A stretch of 64,000 nt of DNA from positions 5,828,001-5,892,000 of the forward strand of contig NZ_CP133771.1 of NCBI RefSeq assembly GCF_031348265.1. Reading direction: 5' to 3'. The notes under the pieces were generated by a model, which was given only the letters and a program-made list of their open reading frames with translations, was not told the origin of the DNA and did no database searches. Below are positions 33,711 through 42,553 of the stretch, piece after piece. Numbering within the stretch: position 1 is the stretch's first letter; each line of letters opens with the position of its first letter. Both the position numbers and the translations under genes were made by a program. This DNA comes from Streptomyces collinus (GTDB taxonomy: Bacteria; Actinomycetota; Actinomycetes; Streptomycetales; Streptomycetaceae).

Positions 33711-35420
33711 ATGGCCAGGGAATTCCAACGCGGCCACAAGGCCAGGATCAGTGACCTCACCGCGGGCATGGATCTGTACGTAGGCGTACAGATCGCCGGC
33801 CCCGGGCTGAGCTTCGACATCAGCTGCTTCGGACTCGACGCCGACGAACGTCTCTCGGACGACCGGTACTTCGTCTTCTTCAACCAGCCGAAGTCCCCCG
33901 AGGAGTCGATTCAGCTCCTGGGCGCCCAGGCGGGCGACACGGAGTCCTTCCGGGTGACGCTCGACCGGATCCCGTCGCAGATCCAGAAGCTGTCCTTCAC
34001 GGCGACCATCGACGGCGCCGGGCAGATGTCGCAGATCGCCTCCGGCTACATCCGGATCGTCGCGGGCGGCGAGGAGGTGGCGCGCTACTCCTTCAACGGC
34101 TCGGAGTTCTCCACCGAACGGGCCGTGATGCTGGGCGATTTCTACCTCAAGGACGTCTGGCGGTTCGCCGCCGTCGGGCAGGGCTTCGACGGCGGCCTGG
34201 ACGCGCTGCTCAAGAACTTCGGCGGCGAGGTGGCCGAGGAGGAGGCGCCCGCGCCCGCCCCGCAGCAGCCGCAGGCCGGCGCCGCCCCGGGCTTCGCGCC
34301 GCCCGCGTTCGGAGTCCCCGGAACCGCGGAACCCGCCCCGGCGGCGCCTCCGGCTCCCGCGCCCCAGCCCGCCGCGCAGGGCTTCGCTCCCCCGCCCGGC
34401 CCTACCCCGCCTCCGGCCCCGGCTCCCGCGCCCCAGGTGCACGCCGCTCCGACCATCGTCGCGCCCCTGAACACCCCGCCCGGCGGTTCCCCGGTACCGC
34501 CCCCGGCACCCGCGCCGTACGGCCCGCCGGGCCAGCAGCCGCCGCAGTACGGCCAGGTCCCCGGCCAGACGGCCCCGCCGCCTCCCGGTTACGGCCAGCC
34601 CCAGGCGCCCCACGCCCCGGCCCCGCCGCCCGGTTACGGCCAGCCGACGCCGCCCCCGGGCTACGGCCAGCAGCCGCCGTTCGGACAGGCCCCCTACGGA
34701 GCCCCGCAGGGCGTCCCTCACGGAGCCCCGCAAGGTGCTCCTCAAGGCGCTCCCCAGGGCCCCGGCGTGTCCGCCGCGCTCCAGCAGTTCAAGGAGACGC
34801 CGACCGGGCAGCGGTGGACGCAGCAGAACAAGAAGCTCGTCCGCGTCGACCTCGGCATCGGCGGACAGCCCGTGCTGGCCCGGCAGGGCAGCATGGTGCT
34901 GTACCAGGGCAAGGTCGACTTCAGCTACAAGGGCGCCGGCTTCTCCGGCCGGATCGTGGGCAACGCGACCGGCCAGGAGATGCAGCTGATGCGCTGCACG
35001 GGTCAGGGCCAGGTGTTCCTCGCCGAGAACTCGACCATGCTGCACCCCCTCGAACTGCAGGGCGACGCCGTCTGCGTCTCCGCCGAGAACGTCCTCGCGT
35101 TCGACGAGAGCCTCCAGTACGAGGTCCGCCGCATCGAGGGCCACGGCATCCCCGGCGGCGCGCTGTTCACCATGCAGTTCCAGGGCACCGGCACGATCGT
35201 CGTGAAGACGCACGGCACGCCCGTGGTGCTCCCCGTCACGCCCACCACGTTCGCCGACTGCAACGCCGTGGTCGCCTGGTCGGCCGCCGCCCAGGTCGTC
35301 GTCTCCAGCCAGGTGCGGATGCGTCGCAACGCCTACCCCGGTGACACAGGGGAGAGCGTCAACCTCCAGTTCCGGGGAGCGCCCGGCAACTTCATCGTCG
35401 TCCAGCCGTACGAGGTCTGA
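33711..35420 (+). CDS. TerD-AIM24 fusion protein
   Basis: A 569-residue three-part protein: a TerD domain (about 1-180; FDISCFGLDADERLSDDRYFVFFN), a Pro/Gln/Gly-rich linker (about 185-355, many PPPGYGQ repeats), and a C-terminal AIM24 domain (about 365-569; LARQGSMVLYQGKVDF...FIVVQPYEV). TerD domains bind calcium and belong to stress/tellurite modules; here some acidic calcium ligands seem to be missing. AIM24 domains form beta-prism shells related to a yeast mitochondrial inner-membrane protein. ATG at 33711 has a GGGGAC ribosome site. First of three co-directional genes ending in two single-domain AIM24 proteins. Confidence 0.9.
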   Translation: MAREFQRGHKARISDLTAGMDLYVGVQIAGPGLSFDISCFGLDADERLSDDRYFVFFNQPKSPEESIQLLGAQAGDTESFRVTLDRIPSQIQKLSFTATIDGAGQMSQIASGYIRIVAGGEEVARYSFNGSEFSTERAVMLGDFYLKDVWRFAAVGQGFDGGLDALLKNFGGEVAEEEAPAPAPQQPQAGAAPGFAPPAFGVPGTAEPAPAAPPAPAPQPAAQGFAPPPGPTPPPAPAPAPQVHAAPTIVAPLNTPPGGSPVPPPAPAPYGPPGQQPPQYGQVPGQTAPPPPGYGQPQAPHAPAPPPGYGQPTPPPGYGQQPPFGQAPYGAPQGVPHGAPQGAPQGAPQGPGVSAALQQFKETPTGQRWTQQNKKLVRVDLGIGGQPVLARQGSMVLYQGKVDFSYKGAGFSGRIVGNATGQEMQLMRCTGQGQVFLAENSTMLHPLELQGDAVCVSAENVLAFDESLQYEVRRIEGHGIPGGALFTMQFQGTGTIVVKTHGTPVVLPVTPTTFADCNAVVAWSAAAQVVVSSQVRMRRNAYPGDTGESVNLQFRGAPGNFIVVQPYEV

Positions 35421-35431
35421 GGGAGCCCGTC

Positions 35432-36112
35432 ATGACACAGCAGCTCGCGGGCCATGCCCCCGCACCCGTCACCGCCCGCATGGAGAACCACGGCAACCAC
35501 ATGCTGAAGGTCGCCATGCAGACCGGGAACGACCTCCTCGCGCGCGTGGGGTCGATGGTCGCCTACGAAGGCTTCGTGCAGTACGAGCCCAATCCGCCGG
35601 CCGTGCGCCAGATCGCCAAGGACTGGATGACCGGCGAGGGCGCGCCCCTGATGAAGTGCTCCGGCGACGGCCTGCTCTACCTCGCCGACTACGGGGCGAA
35701 CGTCGTCGTCCTCAACCTCAACGGCGACGGCATCTCGGTGAACGCCACCAACCTGCTCGCCTTCGACGCCCACTTGACGTGGGGCGTGGAGCGGGTCAAG
35801 GGCCTGGCGAAGTTCGCCGGGCAGGGCCTGTGGAACACCAAGATCTCCGGGCAGGGCTGGGTCGCGCTGACCTCCCGGGGCAAGCCCATCGTCGTCGACT
35901 GCGGAGGCGGCGAGGACGAGACGTACGTCGACCCCGACGCGCTCGTCGCCTGGTCCCCGAACCTCAAGGTGAAGGGCAAGCGCAGCTTCCGGGCCCAGTC
36001 GCTGATCGGCCGCGGCAGCGGCGAGGCCTACCAGATGGCCTTCTCCGGTCAGGGCATCGTCGTCGTCCAGCCCAGCGAGGACAGCACCGACCGTCTCCGG
36101 GTCCGGGGCTGA
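35432..36112 (+). CDS. AIM24 family protein
   Basis: A 226-residue single-domain AIM24 protein, similar along its length to the C-terminus of the upstream fusion: LLARVGSMVAYEGFVQYEP, LMKCSGDGLLYLADYG, VNATNLLAFDAHLTW, GIVVVQPSE. The start lies 11 nt after the previous stop with a GGGAG site, so it is in the same operon. With its neighbours it may assemble into a mixed beta-prism complex at the membrane. The molecular role of bacterial AIM24 proteins is not established. Confidence 0.9.
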   Translation: MTQQLAGHAPAPVTARMENHGNHMLKVAMQTGNDLLARVGSMVAYEGFVQYEPNPPAVRQIAKDWMTGEGAPLMKCSGDGLLYLADYGANVVVLNLNGDGISVNATNLLAFDAHLTWGVERVKGLAKFAGQGLWNTKISGQGWVALTSRGKPIVVDCGGGEDETYVDPDALVAWSPNLKVKGKRSFRAQSLIGRGSGEAYQMAFSGQGIVVVQPSEDSTDRLRVRG

Positions 36113-36128
36113 GGGGGAACCACACGCC

Positions 36129-36884
36129 ATGCAGAGCCCGATTTTCGCCTACAACGAGCAGCAGACCCAGGAGCGCTGGAGTCTGCAGAACAAGCAGATG
36201 CTGCGCGTCGCCCTGGAGGGCCACGACGACATCCTGGCCCGCAAGGGCACCATGGTCGCCTACCAGGGCCTCGTCGAGTTCGACGCCGAGTTCCAGAGCA
36301 ACCAGCAGTCACGCGCGCGTGCGCAGACCGGGGAGGGCCTCGACCTGATGCGCTGCCACGGGCAGGGCACGGTCTACCTCGCCAACCTCAAGCAGCACGT
36401 GCACGTCATGGAGGTGGACCAGGACGGCCTCACCGTCGACAGCAGCTACGTGCTGGCGATGGACTCCTCCCTGCATCACGAGGTCATCGCTGTGGACAGC
36501 CTCTACGGCATCTCCGGCTCCGGGAAGTACCAGCTCAACATCTCGGGCCGGGGCAAGGTCGCTCTGATGACCTCCGGGATGCCGCTGCTGCTGCAGGTGA
36601 CGCCCGACAAGTACGTCAACTGCGACGCCGACGCGATCGTCGCCTGGTCGACCAGTCTGCGCGTGCAGATGCAGGCCCAGACACACTCCTCCGGGGTGTG
36701 GCGGCGCCGCGGCAGCACCGGCGAGGGCTGGGAGCTGAGCTTCATGGGCAGCGGCTTCGCGCTCGTCCAGCCGAGCGAGCTGCTGCCGCCGCAGGGCGCC
36801 CAGATCGGCTCGGGCCTCGCCGCGCAGTACGGCATGGGGCAGCAGGGAGCGCGCGGGCAGAACCAGGGCAACGCCTGGAGCTGA
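36129..36884 (+). CDS. AIM24 family protein
   Basis: A 251-residue AIM24 protein, third in the operon, starting 16 nt after the previous stop with a GAGGGG site. It repeats the family pattern (ILARKGTMVAYQGLVEFD, LMRCHGQGTVYLANL, VDSSYVLAMDSSLHHEV, ALVQPSELL) and ends in a Gly/Gln-rich tail (GMGQQGARGQNQGNAW). Three divergent AIM24 copies in a row suggest hetero-oligomer formation rather than simple redundancy. Confidence 0.9.
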   Translation: MQSPIFAYNEQQTQERWSLQNKQMLRVALEGHDDILARKGTMVAYQGLVEFDAEFQSNQQSRARAQTGEGLDLMRCHGQGTVYLANLKQHVHVMEVDQDGLTVDSSYVLAMDSSLHHEVIAVDSLYGISGSGKYQLNISGRGKVALMTSGMPLLLQVTPDKYVNCDADAIVAWSTSLRVQMQAQTHSSGVWRRRGSTGEGWELSFMGSGFALVQPSELLPPQGAQIGSGLAAQYGMGQQGARGQNQGNAWS

Positions 36885-37104
36885 GTGCTCCGCGGGTTCG
36901 GCCGGTGGTCCCAGGGGGCTGCCGGCCGGTTCCCGGCTGCGGGCCGTGTGTGGCTGGTCGCGCCCACGCGGCCGGAGCCGCATATCGGCACAGCCCCGCG
37001 CCCCGCGAGGGGCGCAGCCCGCTGTCAGGACCGAAAGCCGGTCACGACCGAAAGCCGGTCACGACCGATAGGCCGTCAGGTCCGGAAGGCCGTCAGGACC
37101 GAAA

Positions 37105-37138
37105 GTAAGGGGCGCCCGCCATGGCGGGCGCCCCTTAC
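37105..37138. terminator. Near-perfect 16-bp bidirectional hairpin
   Basis: GTAAGGGGCGCCCGCC (37105-37120) pairs with 37123-37138 around AT. It separates the AIM24 operon and the convergent NUDIX gene. Just upstream, GACCGAAAGCCGGTCAC is repeated twice (about 37030-37065). Confidence 0.85.
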
Positions 37139-37144
37139 GCATCC

Positions 37145-37672
37145 TCAGGCCGCGAGTCTCGCGCGCGTGGCCTCCAGCAGCCGTATCACCGACGCGTCGG
37201 CCACGCCCGGCACCTCGTCGTAGCCGAACCAGCGCACGTCGAGCGACTCGTCGCTGATCGTGTGCGCGGCGTCCGGCGGCGCCACGACCGCGTACTGGAC
37301 GTCGAAGTGGCAGTGGCACGGCGGCGGGATCGGATGCCGGTCCAGACGCACCGGGCCGCCGGGCAGCAGGGAGAGCCCCGAGACACCGGACTCCTCCGTC
37401 GCCTCGCGCAGGGCCGCTGCCGCCAGGGTGGCGTCACCGGGCTCGCAGTGGCCGCCCATCTGCAGCCACATCTGCAGCTTCTTGTGCAGGGTCAGCAGTA
37501 CCCGGCCGCCCTCGGGGTCGATCACCAGCGCGCTCGCCGTGACGTGCCCGGCCTGACAGGCCTTCCACAAGCCGTCCGGGTGCTCCGCCAGGTGGTCCAG
37601 ATAGGCCTGGCGCAGCTCCGTCTGGTCCTCGTACCCCTTCAGCACGAGGACCGCGTCGTCGTACAGGCTCAC
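37145..37672 (-). CDS. NUDIX hydrolase
   Basis: A 175-residue NUDIX enzyme. The box reads GGHCEPGDATLAAAALREATEE followed by SGV, matching GX5EX7REUXEEXGU except for minor spacing; WLQMGGH precedes it. GTG at 37672 overlaps the stop of the upstream DUF2342 gene (GTGA), so the two are coupled; the longer frame runs into that gene. Substrate unknown; 8-oxo-nucleotide or nucleoside-diphosphate derivatives are typical. Confidence 0.9.
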   Translation of the reverse strand: MSLYDDAVLVLKGYEDQTELRQAYLDHLAEHPDGLWKACQAGHVTASALVIDPEGGRVLLTLHKKLQMWLQMGGHCEPGDATLAAAALREATEESGVSGLSLLPGGPVRLDRHPIPPPCHCHFDVQYAVVAPPDAAHTISDESLDVRWFGYDEVPGVADASVIRLLEATRARLAA

Positions 37673-39129
37673 CCGGCGTCGTCGCCCTTGTTCTTGTCCT
37701 CGCCCTCGTCCTTCTTCTTGAGGTCGGGCTTGTCCGCCGCCTCGCCGAGCATCTTGTCCAGCTCGGAGAAGTCGATCTGCTCGCGGTGCACGAAGCCGTC
37801 CGGGTCGTCCAGGTCGGACGCCGTCGGCAGCATGTCCGGGTGGTGCCACAGGTCATCCCGGCCGTCGACACCGCGCGCGTCGGTGAGCGAGGCCCACAGA
37901 CGGGAGGCGTCCCGCAGACGGCGCGGGCGCAGCTCCAGGCCGATCAGCGTGGCGAACGTCTGCTCGGCCGGACCGCCCGAGGCGCGGCGGCGGCGCAATG
38001 TCTCGCGCAGGGCGTCGGCGGACGCCAGGCGGGGCTTCGCGGCGGCGTGGACCACCGCGTCCACCCAGCCCTCCACGAGCGCCAGAGCCGTCTCCAGACG
38101 GGCCAGGGCGGCCTTCTGCTCGGGCGTGTCCTCCGGCTGGAACATGCCCTGCTGGAGAGCCTCCTGCAGCTGCTCCGGATTCTGCGGGTCGAACTGGCCG
38201 ACCACGTCCTCCAGCTTGGCCGTGTCGACCTTGATCCCGCGCGCGTAGCCGTCGACCGCACCGAACAGATGCGAGCGCAGCCACGGCACGTGCGCGAAGA
38301 GGCGCTGGTGGGCGGCCTCGCGCAGGGCGAGATACAGCCGCACCTCCTCCTGGGGGACGCTCAGGTCCTTGCCGAACGTCTCGATGTTCACCGGTAGCAG
38401 CGCGGCCTTGCCGGCCGGGCCGAGCGGCAGGCCGATGTCGGACGAACCGACGACCTCGCCGGCGAGCACGCCGACGGCCTGCCCGATCTGCGTGCCGAAC
38501 ATGGCGCCGCCCATCGAGCGCATCATGCCGATCAGCGGGCCGGCCATGGCCTGCATCTCTTCCGGCAGGACGTCGCCCATGGCGGTGCCGACGCGCTCGG
38601 CTACCGGGTCCACGAGCTCCTTCCAGGCGGGCAGGGTGGCCTCGACCCACTCCGCGCGGCTCCAGGCCACCGCGGAGGCGGCGCCGGAGGGCAGGGAGGT
38701 GGCATCGTCGAGCCACAGATCGGCCAGGCGGACGGCTTCCTCGACGCCCTTGCGGTCGGCGGGGCCGACGCTGGCGTCCTTGGTGCCGTCCGGACTGCCC
38801 TGGGAGACCGTCTGGCGGGCGATCTGCTTCGCCATGTCCCAGTTCACCGGGCCGCCCTCGTAGGAGAGCATCTGGCCCAGCTGCTGGAACGCGGCGCCCA
38901 GGTCGGTGGGGTTCAGCGACCCGAACATGGCTGCGAACGGATTGTCCGCACCGGGGCCGCCAGGGCCACCGGGGCCCGAGCCGAAGCCACCGGCTCCGGG
39001 CAGGCCGCCGAATCCGAACGGGTTGGCCGGTCCCTGACCACCACCGCTCTGCTGGTCCTTCTTCTTGCCCTCGTCGCCGTCGTCCGGCTCCTCCGGCGGA
39101 AGGCCGAATCCGAATGGGGTGTCACTCAC
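37669..39129 (-). CDS. DUF2342 zinc-dependent metalloprotease-like protein
   Basis: A 486-residue actinobacterial protein annotated in databases as zinc-dependent metalloprotease or F420-associated protein. It has a Gly/Pro-rich N-terminus (residues 1-60), an alpha-helical core, and the conserved LALREAAHQRLFAHVPWL helix that carries the His/Glu putative metal site. The C-tail is strongly charged (EADKPDLKKKDEGEDKNKG). GTG at 39129 precedes SDTPFGFGLPPEE, the usual family N-terminus. Coupled to the NUDIX gene. The homologue lies at the same place in mycobacteria. Proteolysis is not shown by sequence alone. Confidence 0.88.
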   Translation of the reverse strand: MSDTPFGFGLPPEEPDDGDEGKKKDQQSGGGQGPANPFGFGGLPGAGGFGSGPGGPGGPGADNPFAAMFGSLNPTDLGAAFQQLGQMLSYEGGPVNWDMAKQIARQTVSQGSPDGTKDASVGPADRKGVEEAVRLADLWLDDATSLPSGAASAVAWSRAEWVEATLPAWKELVDPVAERVGTAMGDVLPEEMQAMAGPLIGMMRSMGGAMFGTQIGQAVGVLAGEVVGSSDIGLPLGPAGKAALLPVNIETFGKDLSVPQEEVRLYLALREAAHQRLFAHVPWLRSHLFGAVDGYARGIKVDTAKLEDVVGQFDPQNPEQLQEALQQGMFQPEDTPEQKAALARLETALALVEGWVDAVVHAAAKPRLASADALRETLRRRRASGGPAEQTFATLIGLELRPRRLRDASRLWASLTDARGVDGRDDLWHHPDMLPTASDLDDPDGFVHREQIDFSELDKMLGEAADKPDLKKKDEGEDKNKGDDAG

Positions 39130-39321
39130 GGGATTCCTCGGCTGGTAGGGCCGCCGGTTCTTTCCGGCGGCACGGCTGCCCGACAACACCACCCAGCGTA
39201 GACACCTGGGGCGGATCGGGCCTCGGTGCTTCGCCGACTGACAGCCTGCGGCAGGATGGATGCCACCTGGTACGCACGCGTCGGACGCGCTCGTACTGAA
39301 GACAACCGCTGGAGACGCCCG

Positions 39322-40446
39322 GTGAGTTCCCCAGATCCGCAGGTTCGCGCAGCGCGAAACCAGTCAACCAGTTCCGCGAGCCCCGCGGCACGTGGACCCG
39401 TCGTCGCGGTCACCGGCGCCGCGTACGGCGTAGGAGCCCTGCTCACCGAGCAGCTCGCCGCATCCGACGAGGTCAAGCAGGTCGTCGCCATCGACGAGCG
39501 GCGCGGCGAGTGCGCGTCGGCCCAGTGGCACATCCTGGACGTACGGGATCCGGCCATCGCGGACAAACTGCGCGGCGCCGACGTGGTGGTGCACCTCGCA
39601 CTGGATCTCGATCTGGAAACCGACGCGGCCGCCCGAACGGCCTACAACGTACGGGGGACGCAGACCGTCCTGACGGCCGCCGCGGCGGCCGGAGTGCACC
39701 GGGTCGTGCTCTGCACCTCGGCGATGGTCTACGGGGCGCTGCCCGACAACGAGCTGCCGCTGTCCGAGGACGCCGAGCTGCGCGCCACGGCCGAGGCGAC
39801 CGGCGTCGGCGACCTCCTGGAGATCGAACGGCTGGCGAGGCGCGCGCCCCGGGCGCACCCGGGGCTCAACGTCACCGTGGTACGGCCCGCCGTGCTGGTG
39901 GGCGGAGGCACGGACACCGCGCTGACCAGGTACTTCGAGTCTCCCCGGCTCCTCGTCGTCGCCGGGTCGCGGCCCGCGTGGCAGTTCTGCCACGTCGAGG
40001 ACCTGTGCAGCGCGCTGGAGTACGCCGTCCTGGAGAAGGTCGACGGGGAGCTGACCGTCGGATGCGACGGCTGGCTGGAGCAGGAGGAGGTCGAGGAGCT
40101 CAGCGGGATCCGCCGGATGGAGCTGCCGTCGGCGGTCGCGCTGGGCGCGGCGGCGCGGCTGCACCGGATCGGGCTCACGCCGTCCCCGGCCGGGGACCTG
40201 GCGTACACGATGTACCCCTGGGTGGTGAGCGGGAGCCGGCTGCACGACGCCGGGTGGCGGCCGCAGTACACCAACGAGGAGGTGCTGGCGGAACTCCTGG
40301 AGGAGGTCGCCGGCCGGCACACGGTCGCCGGGCGGCGGCTGGGCCGCAAGGACGCGACGGCCGCGGGTGCCGCGGGCGCGACGGTGGCGCTGCTGGGTGC
40401 CGCCGCGGTGGTACGGCGGGCGCGGAAGGCCCGGCGGCGGATCTGA
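39322..40446 (+). CDS. SDR-family protein with altered active site
   Basis: A 374-residue extended SDR with a Rossmann motif VTGAAYGVGALL, acidic VVAIDERRGE, and LCTSAMVYG in the serine position. The catalytic YxxxK is not seen where expected (GDLLEIERLARRA), so normal epimerase chemistry is doubtful. The C-terminus ends in an Ala-rich possible membrane helix (GAAGATVALLGAAAVVRRARKARRR). GTG start at 39322 has a GGAGA site; it is divergent from the DUF2342 gene. It may be a regulatory NAD(P)-binding protein. Confidence 0.82.
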   Translation: MSSPDPQVRAARNQSTSSASPAARGPVVAVTGAAYGVGALLTEQLAASDEVKQVVAIDERRGECASAQWHILDVRDPAIADKLRGADVVVHLALDLDLETDAAARTAYNVRGTQTVLTAAAAAGVHRVVLCTSAMVYGALPDNELPLSEDAELRATAEATGVGDLLEIERLARRAPRAHPGLNVTVVRPAVLVGGGTDTALTRYFESPRLLVVAGSRPAWQFCHVEDLCSALEYAVLEKVDGELTVGCDGWLEQEEVEELSGIRRMELPSAVALGAAARLHRIGLTPSPAGDLAYTMYPWVVSGSRLHDAGWRPQYTNEEVLAELLEEVAGRHTVAGRRLGRKDATAAGAAGATVALLGAAAVVRRARKARRRI

Positions 40447-40567
40447 GGAACCCGCCGCCGGAACCGCAGCAGAGGGCCGCCCCTGTAGGAGGCTCCAAAC
40501 GCGTACGCGCGCGTGCCGGTCGATGGCTCTATTCCGTGCCGTCCGTCGCGTGCGGCACGATGGGGGC

Positions 40568-41029
40568 ATGGCAACCACGAACGATCACCCCGGTGAGCAG
40601 GCCGCGCAGGATCCGATCAAGCTGATCGGGATCCGGGACTCGGCCCTCTCCCTGGACGAGGTGTTCCGGGCCGTCGGGGACGACGCGGCCGGGGGCACCG
40701 CGCTCTTCGTGGGAACCGTGCGGAACCACGACGGGGGCGCCGACGTCGAGGAGCTGGGGTATTCGTGCCACCCCAGCGCGGAGGCCGAGATGCGGCGGAT
40801 CGCCGAGAAGGTCGCCGCCGAGTTCCCGGTGCGGGCCCTGGCGGCCGTGCACCGCGTCGGGGATCTCCGGGTCGGGGACCTGGCCGTGGTCGTGGCGGTC
40901 TCCTGCCCGCATCGCGGGGAGGCCTTCGAGGCCTGCCGGAAGCTGATCGACGACCTCAAGCACGAAGTGCCCATCTGGAAGCACCAGAAGTTCTCCGACG
41001 GCACAGAGGAATGGGTGGGGGCCTGTTGA
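40568..41029 (+). CDS. moaE: Molybdopterin synthase catalytic subunit MoaE
   Basis: A 153-residue MoaE that transfers sulfur from thiocarboxylated MoaD to precursor Z in molybdopterin synthesis. Typical blocks: GTALFVGTVRNHDGG, CHPSAEAEM, AAVHRVGDLRVGD, SCPHRGEAFEACR and the active-site lysines in PIWKHQKFSDG. The ATG is six nt after CACGAT with no ribosome site, so translation may be leaderless. Functionally linked to moeZ, which can charge the MoaD partner. Confidence 0.95.
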   Translation: MATTNDHPGEQAAQDPIKLIGIRDSALSLDEVFRAVGDDAAGGTALFVGTVRNHDGGADVEELGYSCHPSAEAEMRRIAEKVAAEFPVRALAAVHRVGDLRVGDLAVVVAVSCPHRGEAFEACRKLIDDLKHEVPIWKHQKFSDGTEEWVGAC

Positions 41030-41143
41030 CGCGGAAGCGGCCTTCCGGTTGCGTAACCGCACCCCTGGCGTGAGCGTTGTCACTGCGGATCGTTAATCTG
41101 CTGATCAGTCAGTTGCGGACGTTCAAAGGGGTTGGAGGTCGGC

Positions 41144-41308
41144 ATGGCGGCGCTCGCCTGGTTGCTGATTCCGCTTGTGGCTGCCATCGGCGCGGGGCTC
41201 TGGGGCAGTTGGGCCAACCGGACCCGCAGGGTCCGCAACGACGGCCCGGAGCTCACCGGCTACGCCCGCTTCCGCGAGGCCATGGAGAAGCCCCGGCCGG
41301 GTGCCTGA
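41144..41308 (+). CDS. Small single-pass membrane protein (54 aa)
   Basis: ATG at 41144 follows a GGAGG site by six nt and encodes 54 residues: a hydrophobic helix (AALAWLLIPLVAAIGAGLWG) then a basic, polar cytosolic tail (NRTRRVRNDGPELTGYARF...). Strong ribosome site, codon bias and membrane pattern support a real gene. Family not recognised; similar small proteins are often near the PDZ protease in Streptomyces. Confidence 0.75.
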   Translation: MAALAWLLIPLVAAIGAGLWGSWANRTRRVRNDGPELTGYARFREAMEKPRPGA

Positions 41309-41410
41309 TGGTCGAAGAAACAGCAGGTCACAGGCGTTGGAAAGCGCAGGGCGGCCCCGGACGGGCGGCCCTGACGGTGCGCTGACAGGACCGTCCCGTA
41401 CTGTCGAGTC

Positions 41411-42502
41411 ATGCCACGCCGCACCGCGACGATGCTCGCCTCCACCCTGATGCTGATCGCGCTCCTGTGCGCGGGAGTGTTCATCCCCGTGCCCTACGCG
41501 GAGATGTCCCCGGGGCCGACGGTGAACACGCTGGGCGATCACGACGGTGAGCCGGTGCTGCAGATCGCGGGGAAGAAGACCTACGCGACCAGTGGCCATC
41601 TGAACATGACCACGGTCCGGGTCACGAGCGCCGACTATCGGATGAACCTGGTCGAAGCCGTCTACGGCTGGCTCGCACACGACAACAAGGTCGTGCCGCA
41701 CGAGACGCTCTACCCGGACGGCAAGACCGAGGAGCAGTCCACCCAGGAGAACGCCGAGGAGTTCAGCCAGTCCCAGGAGAGCGCCAAGGTCGCCGCCCTG
41801 AAGCAGCTGGACGTTCCGGTGAAGTCCTGGGTGATCGTCTCGACCGTCGTCAAGGGCTCCCCGGCCCAGGGCAAGCTGCACGCGGGGGACGTGATCAAGG
41901 CCGTCGACGGTACGGCGGTGAAGGAGCCGAACGACGTCGCGAAGCTCGTCACCAAGCACAAGCCGGGCCAGGACGTCCGCTTCACGATCGTGCCGGCCAA
42001 GGAGCAGGCCGCCGCGGAGAAGGAGAGGCGGACGCCGACCAGGACGCAGGACATCAGCATGACCACCACGACGTCCGACGACACCGGTGAGAAGCGCGCC
42101 ATCGTCGGGATCTCCGCGGGCACCGACCACACGTTCCCGTTCACCATCGACATCAAGCTCGCCGACGTCGGCGGGCCGAGCGCCGGGCTGATGTTCGCTC
42201 TCGGCATCTACGACAAGCTCACCCCGGGCAGCCTGACCGGCGGCAAGTTCGTGGCGGGCACCGGCACGATCGACGACGCCGGCAAGGTCGGACCGATCGG
42301 CGGCATCGAGATGAAGACCGTGGGCGCGCGGGCCAAGGGCGCGCAGTACTTCCTGACGCCCGCCGTCAACTGCGCGGCCGCCGCCAAGGACACCCCCGAC
42401 GGCCTCACCCTGATCAAGGTGGGCACCATCAGGGACGCCCTGGGGGCCCTGAAGGACATCCGTAGCGGCGACACCGCGGATCTGCCGAAGTGCGGTAAGT
42501 AG
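41411..42502 (+). CDS. PDZ/Lon-type serine protease (YlbL family)
   Basis: A 363-residue membrane-anchored protease. An N-terminal anchor (LASTLMLIALLCAGVFIPVP) is followed by a PDZ domain (about 145-205, VVKGSPAQGKLHAGDVIKAVDG) and a Lon-like S16 domain with nucleophile Ser in GGPSAGLMFAL and dyad Lys in GGIEMKTVGARAKGA. TACTGT stands six nt before the ATG with no ribosome site, so the mRNA is probably leaderless. Bacillus YlbL degrades regulatory membrane proteins after DNA damage; the substrate here is unknown. Confidence 0.92.
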   Translation: MPRRTATMLASTLMLIALLCAGVFIPVPYAEMSPGPTVNTLGDHDGEPVLQIAGKKTYATSGHLNMTTVRVTSADYRMNLVEAVYGWLAHDNKVVPHETLYPDGKTEEQSTQENAEEFSQSQESAKVAALKQLDVPVKSWVIVSTVVKGSPAQGKLHAGDVIKAVDGTAVKEPNDVAKLVTKHKPGQDVRFTIVPAKEQAAAEKERRTPTRTQDISMTTTTSDDTGEKRAIVGISAGTDHTFPFTIDIKLADVGGPSAGLMFALGIYDKLTPGSLTGGKFVAGTGTIDDAGKVGPIGGIEMKTVGARAKGAQYFLTPAVNCAAAAKDTPDGLTLIKVGTIRDALGALKDIRSGDTADLPKCGK

Positions 42503-42553
42503 CCGAAGAACCAAGGGCCCGGAAATGCCGGGCCCTGTGGTCCTCGGCGCTCG

